Assembly: GCA_000818945.1 (NCBI GenBank) | Contig: KN805370.1 | Coordinates: forward strand, 322,111 to 386,110 | Direction of reading: 5' to 3' | DNA: 64,000 nt | DNA from: Schizochytrium sp. CCTCC M209059 | Taxonomy: Eukaryota > Sar > Bigyra > Thraustochytrida > Thraustochytriidae | Part shown: in pieces, positions 23,001 through 33,300 of the stretch | Numbering within the stretch: the first letter of the stretch is position 1 | Layout: each line of letters begins with the position of its first letter | Position numbers and translations under genes: made by a program | The notes under the pieces: model-generated | Told to the model about the DNA's origin: nothing | The model's input: only the letters and a program-made list of their open reading frames with translations | Databases searched by the model: none

Positions 23001-23753
23001 TTTTCTCAGGTACCAAAGCGCCACGTGAATGGCGACGGAGGCTTTGACAGTCTGGATGTAGGACATAACGACGAAGCCTCAAGTCTCGCACGTGAACGTC
23101 TGCCTATGGATCAGATAGAGTCTTGTTTTGGAGGTTCTCTGAGTCTGTCAACGGGTTTGCTGCAATTTGCGCCTTCTACGCTGCTATTTAATGAAGTTCA
23201 AGGGATTCTCGCCACGCAAGTCTTATTGCAACAGAGCAATGGAGCTCCTGTTCCAAGGATGGCTATATGTACGAGCAAATTCTTTGCGATCCTTGAAGTG
23301 GATTGGGGAGAGTGGGTTTTTCCCGTCTCGTACTCGCAGCCAACCTCGAGGACTTTATCATTCGGCCCCCAGACAGACAAACAATCATCCGTGCGAACTT
23401 TGGAGGGCATTCCTTCGGGCTGGGGCACTGAATATCGTTCAGATCGTAACGGCCGTTATCAAACTGCAATGAACAACGTCATAGGAAATCGCAAGGCTAA
23501 AGAACGCAATGCACAGCGTCGCATCTTGAAGTGCGACGGGAAAGGACGGTTCTGTCACCAACTGCATGACCTTCATGAGATTAGCGTGAGCAAAGATGAA
23601 CAGCCAACTCTGGAGCTCAACTTTGAAACAAGCAGGCGTGGCCAGACTTTGATGAGGACCGGCACGAGTGAGGTCTATTATCGCCTCGTTTTTTACGACC
23701 ATGCCGCACGCGAGCGCTGGTGCGATTGGCTTATTCCGCGACTTCACGCGTGA
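17097..23753 (+). CDS. LRR / helical-repeat / PH-like giant protein
   Basis: 2,218 residues in one frame from an ATG at 17097. Residues about 20-220 carry leucine-rich repeats (LVELNVSGALLISIP, LRELILNNNSI, LELIDLRANRL). A Gly/Ser/His linker near 290-330 leads into a long alpha-helical, ARM/HEAT-like body, about 370-1650 (for example LRQLVEEKERSQ, VRLAAVRCLQEIPL). A PH-like module lies near 1740-1860 (RQLLVLTSEAYYLFTE). An acidic Asp/Glu/Asn tract lies near 1925-1965. A final PH domain occupies about the last 100 residues, with the expected C-terminal Trp helix (RERWCDWLIPRL). The architecture suggests a peripheral membrane scaffold. I do not recognise a named family and give no function. It has no introns that I can see. 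Confidence 0.75.
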   Translation: MSNQDQPIMYRKLDQTMWPTVGKTSKGHVLNLYGDEFALSSLRGLEGLLAQNNTRVDTINIQGNALATLIDLNSQSLSGLKKINAAGNPIRCICANSQNSNLNRWPLKMTSLVELNVSGALLISIPDLSTMPSLRELILNNNSITAASFQELGLGRNLELIDLRANRLSWPDSASFSSDARVFRDLARLKVVRLAQNSLEREVVDYAFIILAHIRSKSRLGAHAIQAIDHFIVNRSMKERADAIRKAKAFGSVAVVSDSAFQASDGSVGSAEAARDRRIDDMSGFAQMDGSDSGLDEDMNSSGGGGGDPSDHHSVDGGQRGPRSQSISSLERTAREVHIELAARHHEGPRSTMSSRKDPTPAIAGLVPKINELNALLEECFIQPDRCSRNLGELLSDVQRVTDRPHDHQFLFKFDTEEYNSLEIDEFLQNIVLLSERQPQVTRTLLSILVYLSTVAEYKFGQRCVEQLRDMMSGGEQQAKTVIVVVNECMIPWLERADDAYTRQSLMVNLITLAQASGTTLGLEMSPLDGAIAFIEAHLHRSSNASGPSDTVIDMAAVASRTPRLAAELGTHGLARSIAQELRDAQLGLPRFQALLVLIKNMALYDIDTGFKEENSKDAPRATSYAVEPIVHEADWRNERIHRSADAFGKERVHHAVLRSLRQLVEEKERSQGDQANDTILRDCILCLVALANSPNVFVELIVSSPRFLDLLFGLTKPNYGSGPVVLAAVYEALEQVLRLPRSWYQSSFSDVFASITSKLQGVTPLLQYLGEKGTKFNRMCKLVPREEELQFRGEIRSVATLHSPSMHKLLVRVINLITIYNVEAVRGHNPLALRVTQDLNKKNRETFLFACLETPSDEVRLAAVRCLQEIPLAEFEMNEINYLVEMLSSVINISSGKTEEVLGGSFRLLTKVCLSPHASGASFRLTFAEKSAAAALSILERNEKRDTRGNAEESRQKRVLSTACVQFLQAASQFQSLRNYLSSHEVLKRMVAVLYTEDENTAHVKLNPVEDTDIDRTSYAPNMLERTRPGRQVEYLLQTLFGDRSVSPTRVVAPRILRRIADVLMGIPDPSLRLLRRSWLFGVDEIDAETAGANDDDETATSAKAEASLPGWMRRRMQEECDPHYDFRAVANRHAIEEKHMGPYWNCIMASQVGLSDHWLAAVTQTKENRAEKVQQHQLLIHFQGLERLLLFLVSAIEKNIVLSSGHVAGYEDSDTNEALRRSAVPSRASVLQLFERFRVPDVRGTVERFAYLAKAAGDAGNPALRDTLAGVELPASSWAPPSAAGSELLLQYFMEESRETTDVEHMESENQHHKLEPGEIRSAAEAARIDQYPGADVTMFAPNAAKCHRRDTAITDTLVAALRVIYSLLKDGSQETITAAKRNLRMPKRLRILAFICAGGEDRPVWPQGLIGAKFMAIAYELCVMPGLRREESEEQLTVYAIICVVAKRILSTLRFFAESQTLGEADLVLALHTTRTIALIAAQLPLIRVPGLDERANRVDGAEESIHIRALDVMWKSLLPFESVVKGCLALLVACSSRSPRPVHLRTLEACVREHITQFLVSSFESTSEARYEILEELVRAQVDSRAAMRNSYIQDLLDRVAKASFSRELQKFMGVEDCFHVHLRNGPREGLMPAAQTSAGLAYKESQPTRNGCFFALCVGARSPFTTQKQLPSQKPRKEHLASAVEEPNGTFRKVWAIEPPPPLERRSRSREMPGEVKDTQGAAGPASSTAENQTWEHDRIGVERILLSAFCDVLDTPGPGLARRQLLVLTSEAYYLFTEPREGRGWEVGASAASRLSQDDLYSNPTTFANSSVLRRNLLKPRLVWRKPYRAVQRIVLGVFGQRVHIKHKLSDLRDRTDPSSLTCLTYVSGVAARMYSLFLQMTHEWAQVETCLGAERSLINPPGIESDVPFREALRHAIHVLSEDEDENEDDINGTAAATNDDDNDDDDDDDENANDVRNRNVFSQVPKRHVNGDGGFDSLDVGHNDEASSLARERLPMDQIESCFGGSLSLSTGLLQFAPSTLLFNEVQGILATQVLLQQSNGAPVPRMAICTSKFFAILEVDWGEWVFPVSYSQPTSRTLSFGPQTDKQSSVRTLEGIPSGWGTEYRSDRNGRYQTAMNNVIGNRKAKERNAQRRILKCDGKGRFCHQLHDLHEISVSKDEQPTLELNFETSRRGQTLMRTGTSEVYYRLVFYDHAARERWCDWLIPRLHA

Positions 23754-23821
23754 GAAAAGTATGACATTGTTTTGAACTTTGGGGAATCACCATGTCTTAG
23801 TTAGGCTTTGTCCTTGTAAAT

Positions 23822-24271
23822 TTAAAGAATCGCGCAGGTCTTGTCGCTTGATACACAACCGCACTTGACCGAGGCGAACTTCATTCGAGTTACAGCCTCA
23901 AAAGGCCGGCAACACTTTCTGCTCCCTTGGAAGAAGAAATGCGCGCGTGTCTCGCTGCACTCCACCGAAGTGCAAAGATCCCGGCAAGCTTGCGCATCCT
24001 CAAGGCTAAAGAAGTATCGCAGTCCCATTTCTGGCTTCATCACGAGATTGCCTCGGTAGCGCATCTTCTTCTTCTTGCAGAGCACCCTGTAGTCGCCGCG
24101 TATCGTCGCCAGCACATCGTCGATAAAAGCAACATCAGCATTAGCCTGGCGGACGTACAGCGAGACTTCTCACCGAACCAGGCCGGTCGCAATTGATGTG
24201 ATTTCAAGTCCACATGTTTGTGTTTTGTGCAAGTGTCCATTCACACCACCTTCCGCAGACATCTGTACCAT
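23822..24271 (-). CDS. Small Cys-rich protein, probable two-exon gene
   Basis: Proposed exon 1 is 24174-24271 (ATG at 24271) and exon 2 is 23822-24086. They are joined across an 87-base intron, 24087-24173, that begins GTGAGAAG and ends CTACAG, with a GCTAATG branch-like site. The spliced frame codes 120 residues. The unspliced DNA is the same frame interrupted only by the TGA inside the putative donor, so an unspliced reading would need readthrough. Exon 2 has a basic KKKKMRYRGN stretch, then a Cys-rich part (CRDLCTSVEC, KCCRPF, CGCVSSDKTC) faintly like a PAN/apple fold. No signal peptide is visible in the spliced form. It lies between the stop of the LRR gene and the stop of the giant membrane gene. 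Function unknown; the gene could also be a pseudogene. Confidence 0.4.
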
Positions 24272-24323
24272 GGATGGGTGTGTGCTTCATCAACAAAATC
24301 CAATCTAATCATTCGTCAAACTA

Positions 24324-27300
24324 TCAATCAAGAAAGGCAATTTCGTCCAAGTTGACGTTGATAGGCATAGCGGCCCGAGCCGATGACTCCTTGCCCGCAT
24401 CGTTGCCCGGAAGCAAAGGAGAGTCAGGTGATTGTGACGACACTGGATCAGCATCAGGAAGAAGTCTTCTGCGCAAGTCTCGAAGTTGACGCTTCTGTCG
24501 AGCCTTTTGAACAGCCGCTTCGTTGGTCAGCTTGTTCAGCTCGGCGTCCGTTTCTTCCACGAGATTGACAAAGAGCGACTCGAGGTCTTTCAAGAGACGA
24601 GTTGCCTCCTTCTGCGCCTTTTCATCGTCGGAGGACCCAGAAGAAAGGTCTTCAATACGCTTGGCCTTGTCAGCAAAGTCCGCCGCCAGAATTTCCGATC
24701 TCGATGGGCCCTTGGCCTGCTTTCGCTCCTGCTCTTCGCGTCTCTTTCGCCACGCCGTCACGCCAGCAGCAAGACTCTCAGTCTGCGTTTCGTCGAGAAA
24801 GGCCTCGGCCGTGGCCTCCTCGATCTCTTGGAGCTCGATGGCCTGGCGCTCGCGCAGTGCTGCTTCCTCTTCCTTCAGTTTCTGGTTCATGAGCTCTTCC
24901 TCTTTCGCCTTTTCTGCCAGCATCTTCTTCTTCTTCTCTTCAGCCTGCAAACGCTTCTTCGCCAGCCTGTCCCGCATGCGATCGCGCTGGGCGTTCTTCT
25001 CATTGCGAATCTTCGTGTCGAGTGCGGCCTTCTTTGCGACTGCATCCTTTTTGATTTGCTCGAGACGGGCTGCAATGACTTCGGGGTCTTCTTCGGGAGG
25101 CGCGGCTGGCTTGAGCGCTTGGACAAATACCTTGTCTTCTTTCTTCGCGGCAGCTTCAAGTTTTTTCTTGTTGCGTTGCTCAATGGCACGCTTGCGCGAT
25201 TCAAGACGACGTTCGAGCGCCTCACGGCGGTCATTGCGCTGTTTCTCTTGCTTGCGCGCCAATTCAGAACTGGCCTGCTCGAATGACTCACGAAGCTTTT
25301 CGACGGCGGCCTTCGCGTCTTCATTTCCAGCATTGCTGTCGGTGTCATTGACGGCAGCTTCCTCTTGTTGCTTTGCCGCAAACTCAATCTCCTTCTCCTG
25401 GGCCTTGAGTTTATTTTCTTCCGCCGTCTGTAGCTCGCGAACGCGTTCTTCCTCACGGGCCTCTTCCGCCTTTTGCGCGGCGTCAAGACGGCCCTTCCGC
25501 TTCTTCTCAAGCTTCTCGCGCAAAGCTGCGAGCTCAGCGTTGCGCTTCTCCTTCAACGCGGACATACTCACCTCGTACTGCTCACGTAAACGCTTTGCCT
25601 CTTCCTCACTCATCTCGTCGCCTTCGATACCGGCACTGGGGGGGAGCTGAATCTCTGCGACGAGCATTTTGGTCTCCTCCTGAAACTGCTCGAGCTCCTG
25701 CGCAATCTGATTTTCGAAAGCAGCCTCTTCACTGAGTTCTTGATGTACACGCTCGTGGATCTGCTCACGGAGAGATTGAATTTCGGCTTCTTTGCGCGCT
25801 TCCAAATCCTTGACAAAGTCTTCCTTTTCGCGATCCTGCTTGCTCTGCAGCTCGGCGAGCTTTTCCTCGAGCTCTTTCATGGCCTGCTCTTGCTCTTCAG
25901 TGAGCTCTGGAGCAAGACTTTCATCGCCCTGGTCGTCCTCGAGGTCGGCGCCCTCCCCAGCCTCTTCTTGGCCGCTGGTGCCAGCACCGGTACGCCGCCG
26001 TCGACGCACTGTCGTGCCGCGCCGCAACTTGCGTTCCTGGAGGCGGGCTTTGATCTCGTCTTGCTGGTTGCGATGACCTGCAAAGACCTCTTCTGCTTGA
26101 CGCTGCAATTCCGCTATCGCGGCGTTGACCTCGTCGTTTTGACGCGCCTTGAGCTGCACGAGCTGGTCGCGCTCCTCGGCCTCGAATTTGGCCATGACGA
26201 CTTCTTGCTCAATCAAAAAGTTTTCCTCTTCGAGAGCACGTGCTTCGGCCTCCCTGGCCTCATGGAGAGCCTCTTCGGTCTGCTCAGGCTCGGACACATC
26301 ATCCTCCACGTCCTCGCGATCCAGCTTTGCTGCCGTCGCTTCTCTCGCGAGTAAGGCCTTTTCGAGCGCGCGCTCCGTGTCAGCGCGGAGCTCGTCGAGG
26401 CGTCCGATCTCTTCCTCGGTTTCGCGTTCCAGGGCGGCATCCGCAGTCTCGACAGCGCCAATGTCGACGACAGCAAGATCGCCCTCCTCGCCCTCGTGGC
26501 GCATGCCTCCGAGCGCGTCGAGCATGGCGGCTTCTTCTTCTTCAAGCTCGCGTAGCTCGGCGTCTACACTCGCCATCTTGACCCTGTACTCCTCCTCGAG
26601 CCTCTCCTTCTCCTGCTGGCGCTTGAGCTCACGCTCGCGCAGCTCTTCCTCGAAGCGCATCTTGCTCGCTAGAATGGCCTGGAGCCGGGCTTCCTCAGCG
26701 CGGACCAGGTCCGCATTCTGTCGCTCAAGCGTCGCAAAGGGGTTCACCTGGCTCACCCACTGCCCGCGTCGCGCCGTGAGCACCGCCTTGGCCGAGTCTC
26801 GCGAGGGAGCCACCGTGGCGCCCCCTCGCGCGCGCGACCTGGGACCCGCAGCAGGATCGTCCCCGGCAGCATCTCTTCGCTTCATTACGCCCAGTCTGCG
26901 GAGCATCGTGCGCGGCAAGAGCGCGCGCACGCCCTCGCGCAGGAGGCGCTCGCGCACAACCGGCCAGAACTTGCGCTTGACGTCAATGATCACGGACGAG
27001 AGGAAGAGAATAATGACCAACACGAAGAGAGCAATGGTGATGCTGGCCAGCACGTTGATCCGCACATCCTCCGCGTTCGCCTCGTAGGTGTCGAAGAGAA
27101 GACCAAACAAGAGAATGTACATGAGCGTCGCAAGCGAAATGGTCTCAAGGGTGTTGTAGTCGAAGATCCAGCGGAGCGCGTCGTTGTTTAGATACTTTGC
27201 GGCCTCCTCGTTCAGCTCGAACTTGTCCTTGTTGTCCATCTCCGTTACAAAGTGCCGCAGAATCGCCCAGTGTCGCTGCACGCTGGTCTCGGCGCGCGCA

Positions 27301-30300
27301 ACCTCGGGGTCAACCTCGCCGTCTTCGATTGCTTTGGCGAGCTTGTTTTCTCGGCTCTTTTGTACCCTTCCCGCAATGCCCTTGTTCACCTCAAGCTGCG
27401 CAAAATCCATATTCTCGCGCATTAGGCGCTGGTCTTTGGCCACGTTAATGCCCATTCGCTTCATTTTGGCGGAGACCGCCATTTGCAAGGCGCGCACGCG
27501 ACCCTTTGTACGATTGACCTCCGATCGAAGCTCGGCGCGCCTTTTCCACTCCTTGTACGCCTTGGCTTGCCTTCGTTTGTGAAGGTCGTCAGGGAAACGA
27601 CTCAAATAAGGCTTGAGCTTGACCTGCAATGCATAGCTCGAAAAGAGAACTCCAAATGCCAGCGTGCTTTGCTTGAACTTGTCGTCCAGGAACAGACTAA
27701 TCATTGACAAAAGAAGCTTTCGCATCATCAATACCAAGCGCCAATAGTAGCACTCCGAGGTGAAATCTTCGTATAACTTGCCAAACTTGGCACGCGTGCG
27801 ACCAATGTGCGTGAGCTTCTTATGCTGGCGCAAAATCGAGCGCGGGTCTACCACGCGGCGCACGTAGTAGCCTCGAAAGGCACTTTGCAGTCGCTTCGCG
27901 GCATCTGTCTCCGACAACTTGAGCGCTTGCTCGCGGCGCTGTTGGTCATGCTTGATGAAGTCGCGATGCTTGAGCAGCAGAAAGGAAATTACGCTCGGAA
28001 TTCCGATACCATACACGAAAATACCAAATCCTGCCAGAGCATGAATTCGCGTGTAAAACTCACCCGTATCGTCGCACGGCTCGGCCGGCTCCGCACGGAG
28101 TACGGGTACTGGACCGTCGGTGCAGCGATACACTTCAAAGCACTTTTTCATGACCGACATGTAGAGGTAGTAGCACATGAGCAGAAAGGCTCCGAACTCT
28201 GCATCGATGAACTTGTTAAAGGAGGCATCGTAGGACTCCATGTCGTCATCATCGACGAGAAGTACTTTCTCGTCATCCCCAAGCGTCGCGAGCTTATCAT
28301 TCTCATCCGTCTTTAACACCAAAGGGGCGACGAGGGCGCCCGTTTTGGCCTTTATCTCGCGGCGCACCTTGCGGACGGCAAGTTTAACAAAGGCGACAAT
28401 GAATGAGGTTGTAAAGAGCAGTCCAAAGACAACCGGCATAAAGTACATAATGTACCACTTGGTCTCGTAGTCCCAACCCACGCTGCACTCGGGCGAGGCA
28501 AGCTCGAGATTCAAATTAAACGCCGAAAGCACAGCATATGCCCCCGAGACCACGCTTGGCCACGCAAAGTCATACGTGGAAAACAGGCTCACAACTTGGC
28601 AAAAGTCAATGCAAATTGACACGGCTGCTAGCTGTACGCCGTACTTAGTGAGAAAGTACGCCACGCTACACAGAATGACTGCCACCAGAAAACACGCAAT
28701 GAGGATGAGCCACGCAAGATTCGGGCAAGGCTCGCATTTGCCTTCAAGGCGATAAAAGTCCTCAGCGCACTTGCCGCACAGCTTCATTCGATCATTCTGG
28801 TGAACGTATCCCTCTGCACACGTGTCGTTGCCCAGGCAAGCTTCGATAGGGTTGCACGTCTGAAACAAACTCCGGTTCAGAGACCCGTAGCCGCTAATGC
28901 TCGCAGGATCGTAGTGCCAATTGTCAACATACCCGAGGCACATTGCACCATCTGGACAAGGCAAGCAAAACTCTCCGGGGCGGCCATAGAAGTTTGCGGT
29001 ACACGCTGCAAAGGCACCTTGGTCGGGGTCCACGTCCAAGCTTTGCAAGGCCACCTCAAGGAAGATCGGTTGCTCGCCCACAAGCACGGTTGGCATCTGA
29101 CACTCAATGCTGGAATGGTCCTTCCGCTCGGCTTCTGTGCAAACATATCCATCCACAAGAACGCGCACAAAGGCTTCAGGGTCGACGTCGTCATTACCAA
29201 AATTGGTGCCCTCCAAATAGAGTGTTCCGCCTCCGCGTGCGTCAGTCGGATAAGGAAGAACTCTGTTCACCATAGGTGGATCAAAGTCAAAGACCGCTTC
29301 GGGATCATAATTCACCATCGACGACTGATTTGCCACGGTAACGGTGACCGTTAGATTCGTGCCAACGCCTTCTGGCGAGGTGCAGTTTATCTCGCTTGCA
29401 GTTAAAGAGATGGGATTGTTGCACAAAAAGCTGCCAATTCGAACTTCGAGATCAGCACTGTCGTGAAAATTTGCACCGTGCACGATGATTGTGTCTCCAC
29501 CAATTGTAGGGCCATGGTTTGGTTCTAGTGCAGACACTTCGGGAGGCAGGTATGTAAAGGTCACGTTGAGATTTGAAGTGTATCGTCCGGACTCCACATA
29601 GACCGGAAGATCCGCACCTGCGCCTTTCGGCGTGCTACATGTGATGAGCTCGTGAGCGTAGGTAATTGTTTCGCACTCATTCTCACCGACGTAGACCGTT
29701 CCAGTGACACCAAAGTTGCTACCAATTACCGTGAGTGGATAGTAGCCTTGCGCCAATCCTTCGACGGGAGAAATAGCCTTGACAAAAGGCGGAAAGTACG
29801 CAAATGTAAGCACGGATGAAGCTTCCTGCTCTCCCGCAAAGACCGCAATCTCTAGTTCACCCTGTCCTTCAGGAAGAAAACACTCGATCGACTCATGATC
29901 AAAGTACAGGACTTCACAGAGACTTGCCAGAGAAGCGTTTCCATACGGACGCAGCTCGACGCGCGGACCCGAGGTACCAAAGTTTGATCCCACAATGGTC
30001 AGATTTGAACCACCGTACGTCGAGAATGCCTCAGGCGTGACGGCGCTGAGGTGCGGCTGATCATACGAAAAAACGACGTTGTCGTCGGAAACCTGCCACG
30101 CATGGTGCACCACAACTTGCAAGTCCTTTCCTTCGCCTGGAGGCACGATGCACCGGATTTCTGTCTCTGTGTAGTCTTCGACAGGGTCCGCAACCAGACA
30201 CTCACGACTTTCGATCTCGTCACCGATATAAACCGAACCATAGATGCCAGAGCCGAGATTTGCGCCGAAGACGGTGATCTCATAGCCACCATCAGTTGTG

Positions 30301-33300
30301 CAATTGCTCAAATCTTGACCAAGACCACACGCGCTAACGCTCAGCACAGTGGGCGGCGCCAGGAGGTTTTCGTACGAGAAATCACATGGGCAGCACGCCG
30401 ACCCATTATTATTTCTGCACACCTGTTCGCCTACAGTGATTACCATTTCGCCGGTAAGAGTTGTCAAGTTGCATCGAATACTGTCGTGTGTCCAGGCCGC
30501 CAACAGACATTCCTCGCCCCCGACAATGATGCTATCACCCAACTCTGGATGATACTCGCCAAAACTGGATCCTCGAATGAGGATTTCCTGAGGAGGGCCG
30601 TCCAGATTCTGCGGCGGGTTGACGGCAGTGATACTGGTCACCACCGGTGGGCTGAATGAATATGTATCAGTCACGGTTTGTCCTTCCACCTCAATTTCGA
30701 CAGCATTGTTCGCATTGCGTTGCAGCTCTTCGGGAATGGGCACAGTGATCGTGGAGTGCTCACTTACTTCGGCGCCTGTGAGAGTGACCCCCGCAAAGCT
30801 TACAGTGACGCCCTCATTGCCAAAGTTGGTTCCCGACACATTAAGCTGAAATCCCTCTGCAGACACGCCGAGACTTGGCGTGAAACTCGAAATGTCGGGC
30901 GCCTTGTACGACAGCGTGACCGCCGAAATATTGGACGATTGCCCGGCAATTGTCGCGACAAGTCCGAGATTGGCCCCGACACCAGGCACCGTTACGCAGC
31001 GTGCCGCGGAAGCACCGAGAGTCGGTTGTTCGATTTTGAGAGCAGCATTGGACCCGTTTGCAGTCAAACTGGAAGTCTTTATCGTGATCGCTTCCCTTGG
31101 GAGCGAAGGAGTAAGAATTTCCCATACCCTTGCGCCCGAGGTCTCATTGACCGTAACGCTAACATTAAACAGAACCCCTGTTTGAGCATCTCGAAGCGCA
31201 TTCTGGACGTCGTCGGCGGATGCATTAAAAGGAATTGAAGCGGTGACGACCAGGTCGACTTCAAGCGAGAACTCGCCCGCGTCAATAGGGTCACTTCCAG
31301 ATGGGCTTGTTGATAATAGCGACGGCTTGGGCTCAAGAATCGTGCAGTTGGCCGCCTTGTACTTCTTACCACCACTGCCTCCGTACGAAAAGCTGTACAC
31401 AGCTTCCTCATTTTCATCATGCAAAGCTCGCGGTCCAAAGTCTGAACCTTGGATGTAAAAGATCTCACCGCCAATCGTGCTTGCACCATCTTCAATGGGG
31501 GAGCCAGAAAGGGTATCTACGCCCGGGGCCTGGTAGTTGGTGGTCGGGACGCGGGACGCCTGGCCATCCACAACGACTGTCCACTTGAGCTCTTTACCGA
31601 CACCTGGTGGCAGTTCACATATAATCTTGCTGTGCAGGTAGTCCGGATCAATGATGCAGTTGCGTGCCATGTATTCGGTTCCCGTTGCGCCAAAGGTGAC
31701 CGTGATGAGATCTGATTGGTCTCCAAAGTCAAGGCCAACGAGAACGACCTCGTCTCCACCATCTGTGACCGCGTTACTTTCTGTTCCCTCGAAGTAATTG
31801 ATGGTCGGCGCAGAGTAGCTCATGATAAGGCCTTCTGCAACTTCTGTAACCTCTGATGACTGACCCGAGATACTCACGGTCCAGGGGTGATCGCGACCCG
31901 TTCCACTTGCAGTCAAGCACGAAATTTGCGTATCTTCACTAATCACAGCACAGTCCGTGGCATAGTACTTGGTTCCATTCTCTCCTCCGTAGCGAGCGAC
32001 CACCGTGCCATCGATCTCAGTCACAGGACCGAAGCCACTACCCGAAATGTACACTGTGTCGCCACCACTGGTACGAGCGTTTTCGGAGCCAGATCCCGAA
32101 ATACTTTCGATCGTTGGCCCCGCGTACGAGAGCCCTTGCACACTCGCTTCCGAGCGCACGCTGTTGGCGGAGACCACAAACCTGAGGTCCACACCACTAC
32201 CTGCAACATAGATGCAGCGCACAACAGTGTGAGCCGAGATAACTGCGCACGAGGTCGCCGTGAACTTGGACGTTTGCGAGACGGGGCCGTAGGTAACTGC
32301 GATACTTGTCCCCACAGAGCCAAAGTTGGTTCCTAGTATCAGAATGGCGTCCGTGCTCGAGCCTCCTTTGGTCTTCATCTCCGTGATGGTGGAGACTTCA
32401 AAGGCGACGGAGGCGATCGTTGGCGCTGTGTGCGAGTAGTTGGTGCCATCCCCGCCATGCCACGAGAGCGCTTGCTGGCCTTGAACTATGACCATAAACT
32501 CCAACTTTGGACCTGTACTCACGGTCGATGTGCACTCAATATCCACAGAAGACAAAATTGAACAGTTTTGCGCCGTGTATACCGTGTCGCGATCCGTTTT
32601 AGACCGGTAGCGGACCTCCACTTCAGGAACAAAGGAGAGATCGGCAGCACCAAAGTCAGTCCCAACAAGGTCAAAGACCGCGCCACCCATTGTTGGGAAT
32701 GCGTCGGCGCCTGATACCGATGTAATGACCGGATCTTGAAACCGATTCGCAAGGGAATCGTCATCAAAGTCCAGCGTAGAGTTATGATCCATTTCGGGAA
32801 AAGACACCATCCAGTATAGCTCACTTCCGACGCCCTTTGGTGACGATGTACAGCTCACCTCTGTATCGGAGACCACAGTGCACCCTGAGGCCTCGAACGA
32901 GCGTAGCGTTCCCTTTTGAACGAGATAGGCGCGCACATCAGAAGCTTCCGCGCCTTCGTTGTCGATCTTGAACTGCGTGGGTCCAAAATTCGACCCCGTA
33001 AGGGTAACAGCATCGCCTCCAGCTGTAGGCCACGGGTCTGCCGCAGTTGACGCGGAGACAGGGCCAATATCATTCTCGTTGACGACACGAATCTCGATCG
33101 TGAAATCCTGATCGAGTGCAGCTTGCTCTCCATTGCCTTCATCAGAAAGTTTCACCTCGTATGAGTACACGGAGCGATTTTCAAAGTCGAGCGAACCAAC
33201 AAGGTAGAGCACACCCGAGTCGTCAAGAAGAAAAAGATCATCCATAAGTGTCTCGCCCGTGTCCTGCTCGACGCCATCCGGAAAGACAAAGTGTGCTGTT

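Noticed and set aside
24486..27087. Long plus-strand frames opposite the coiled coil of the giant protein (up to 375 residues)
   Set aside because: Antisense of Glu/Lys/Arg/Ala-rich codons; Ser/Phe/Leu-rich and without protein features.
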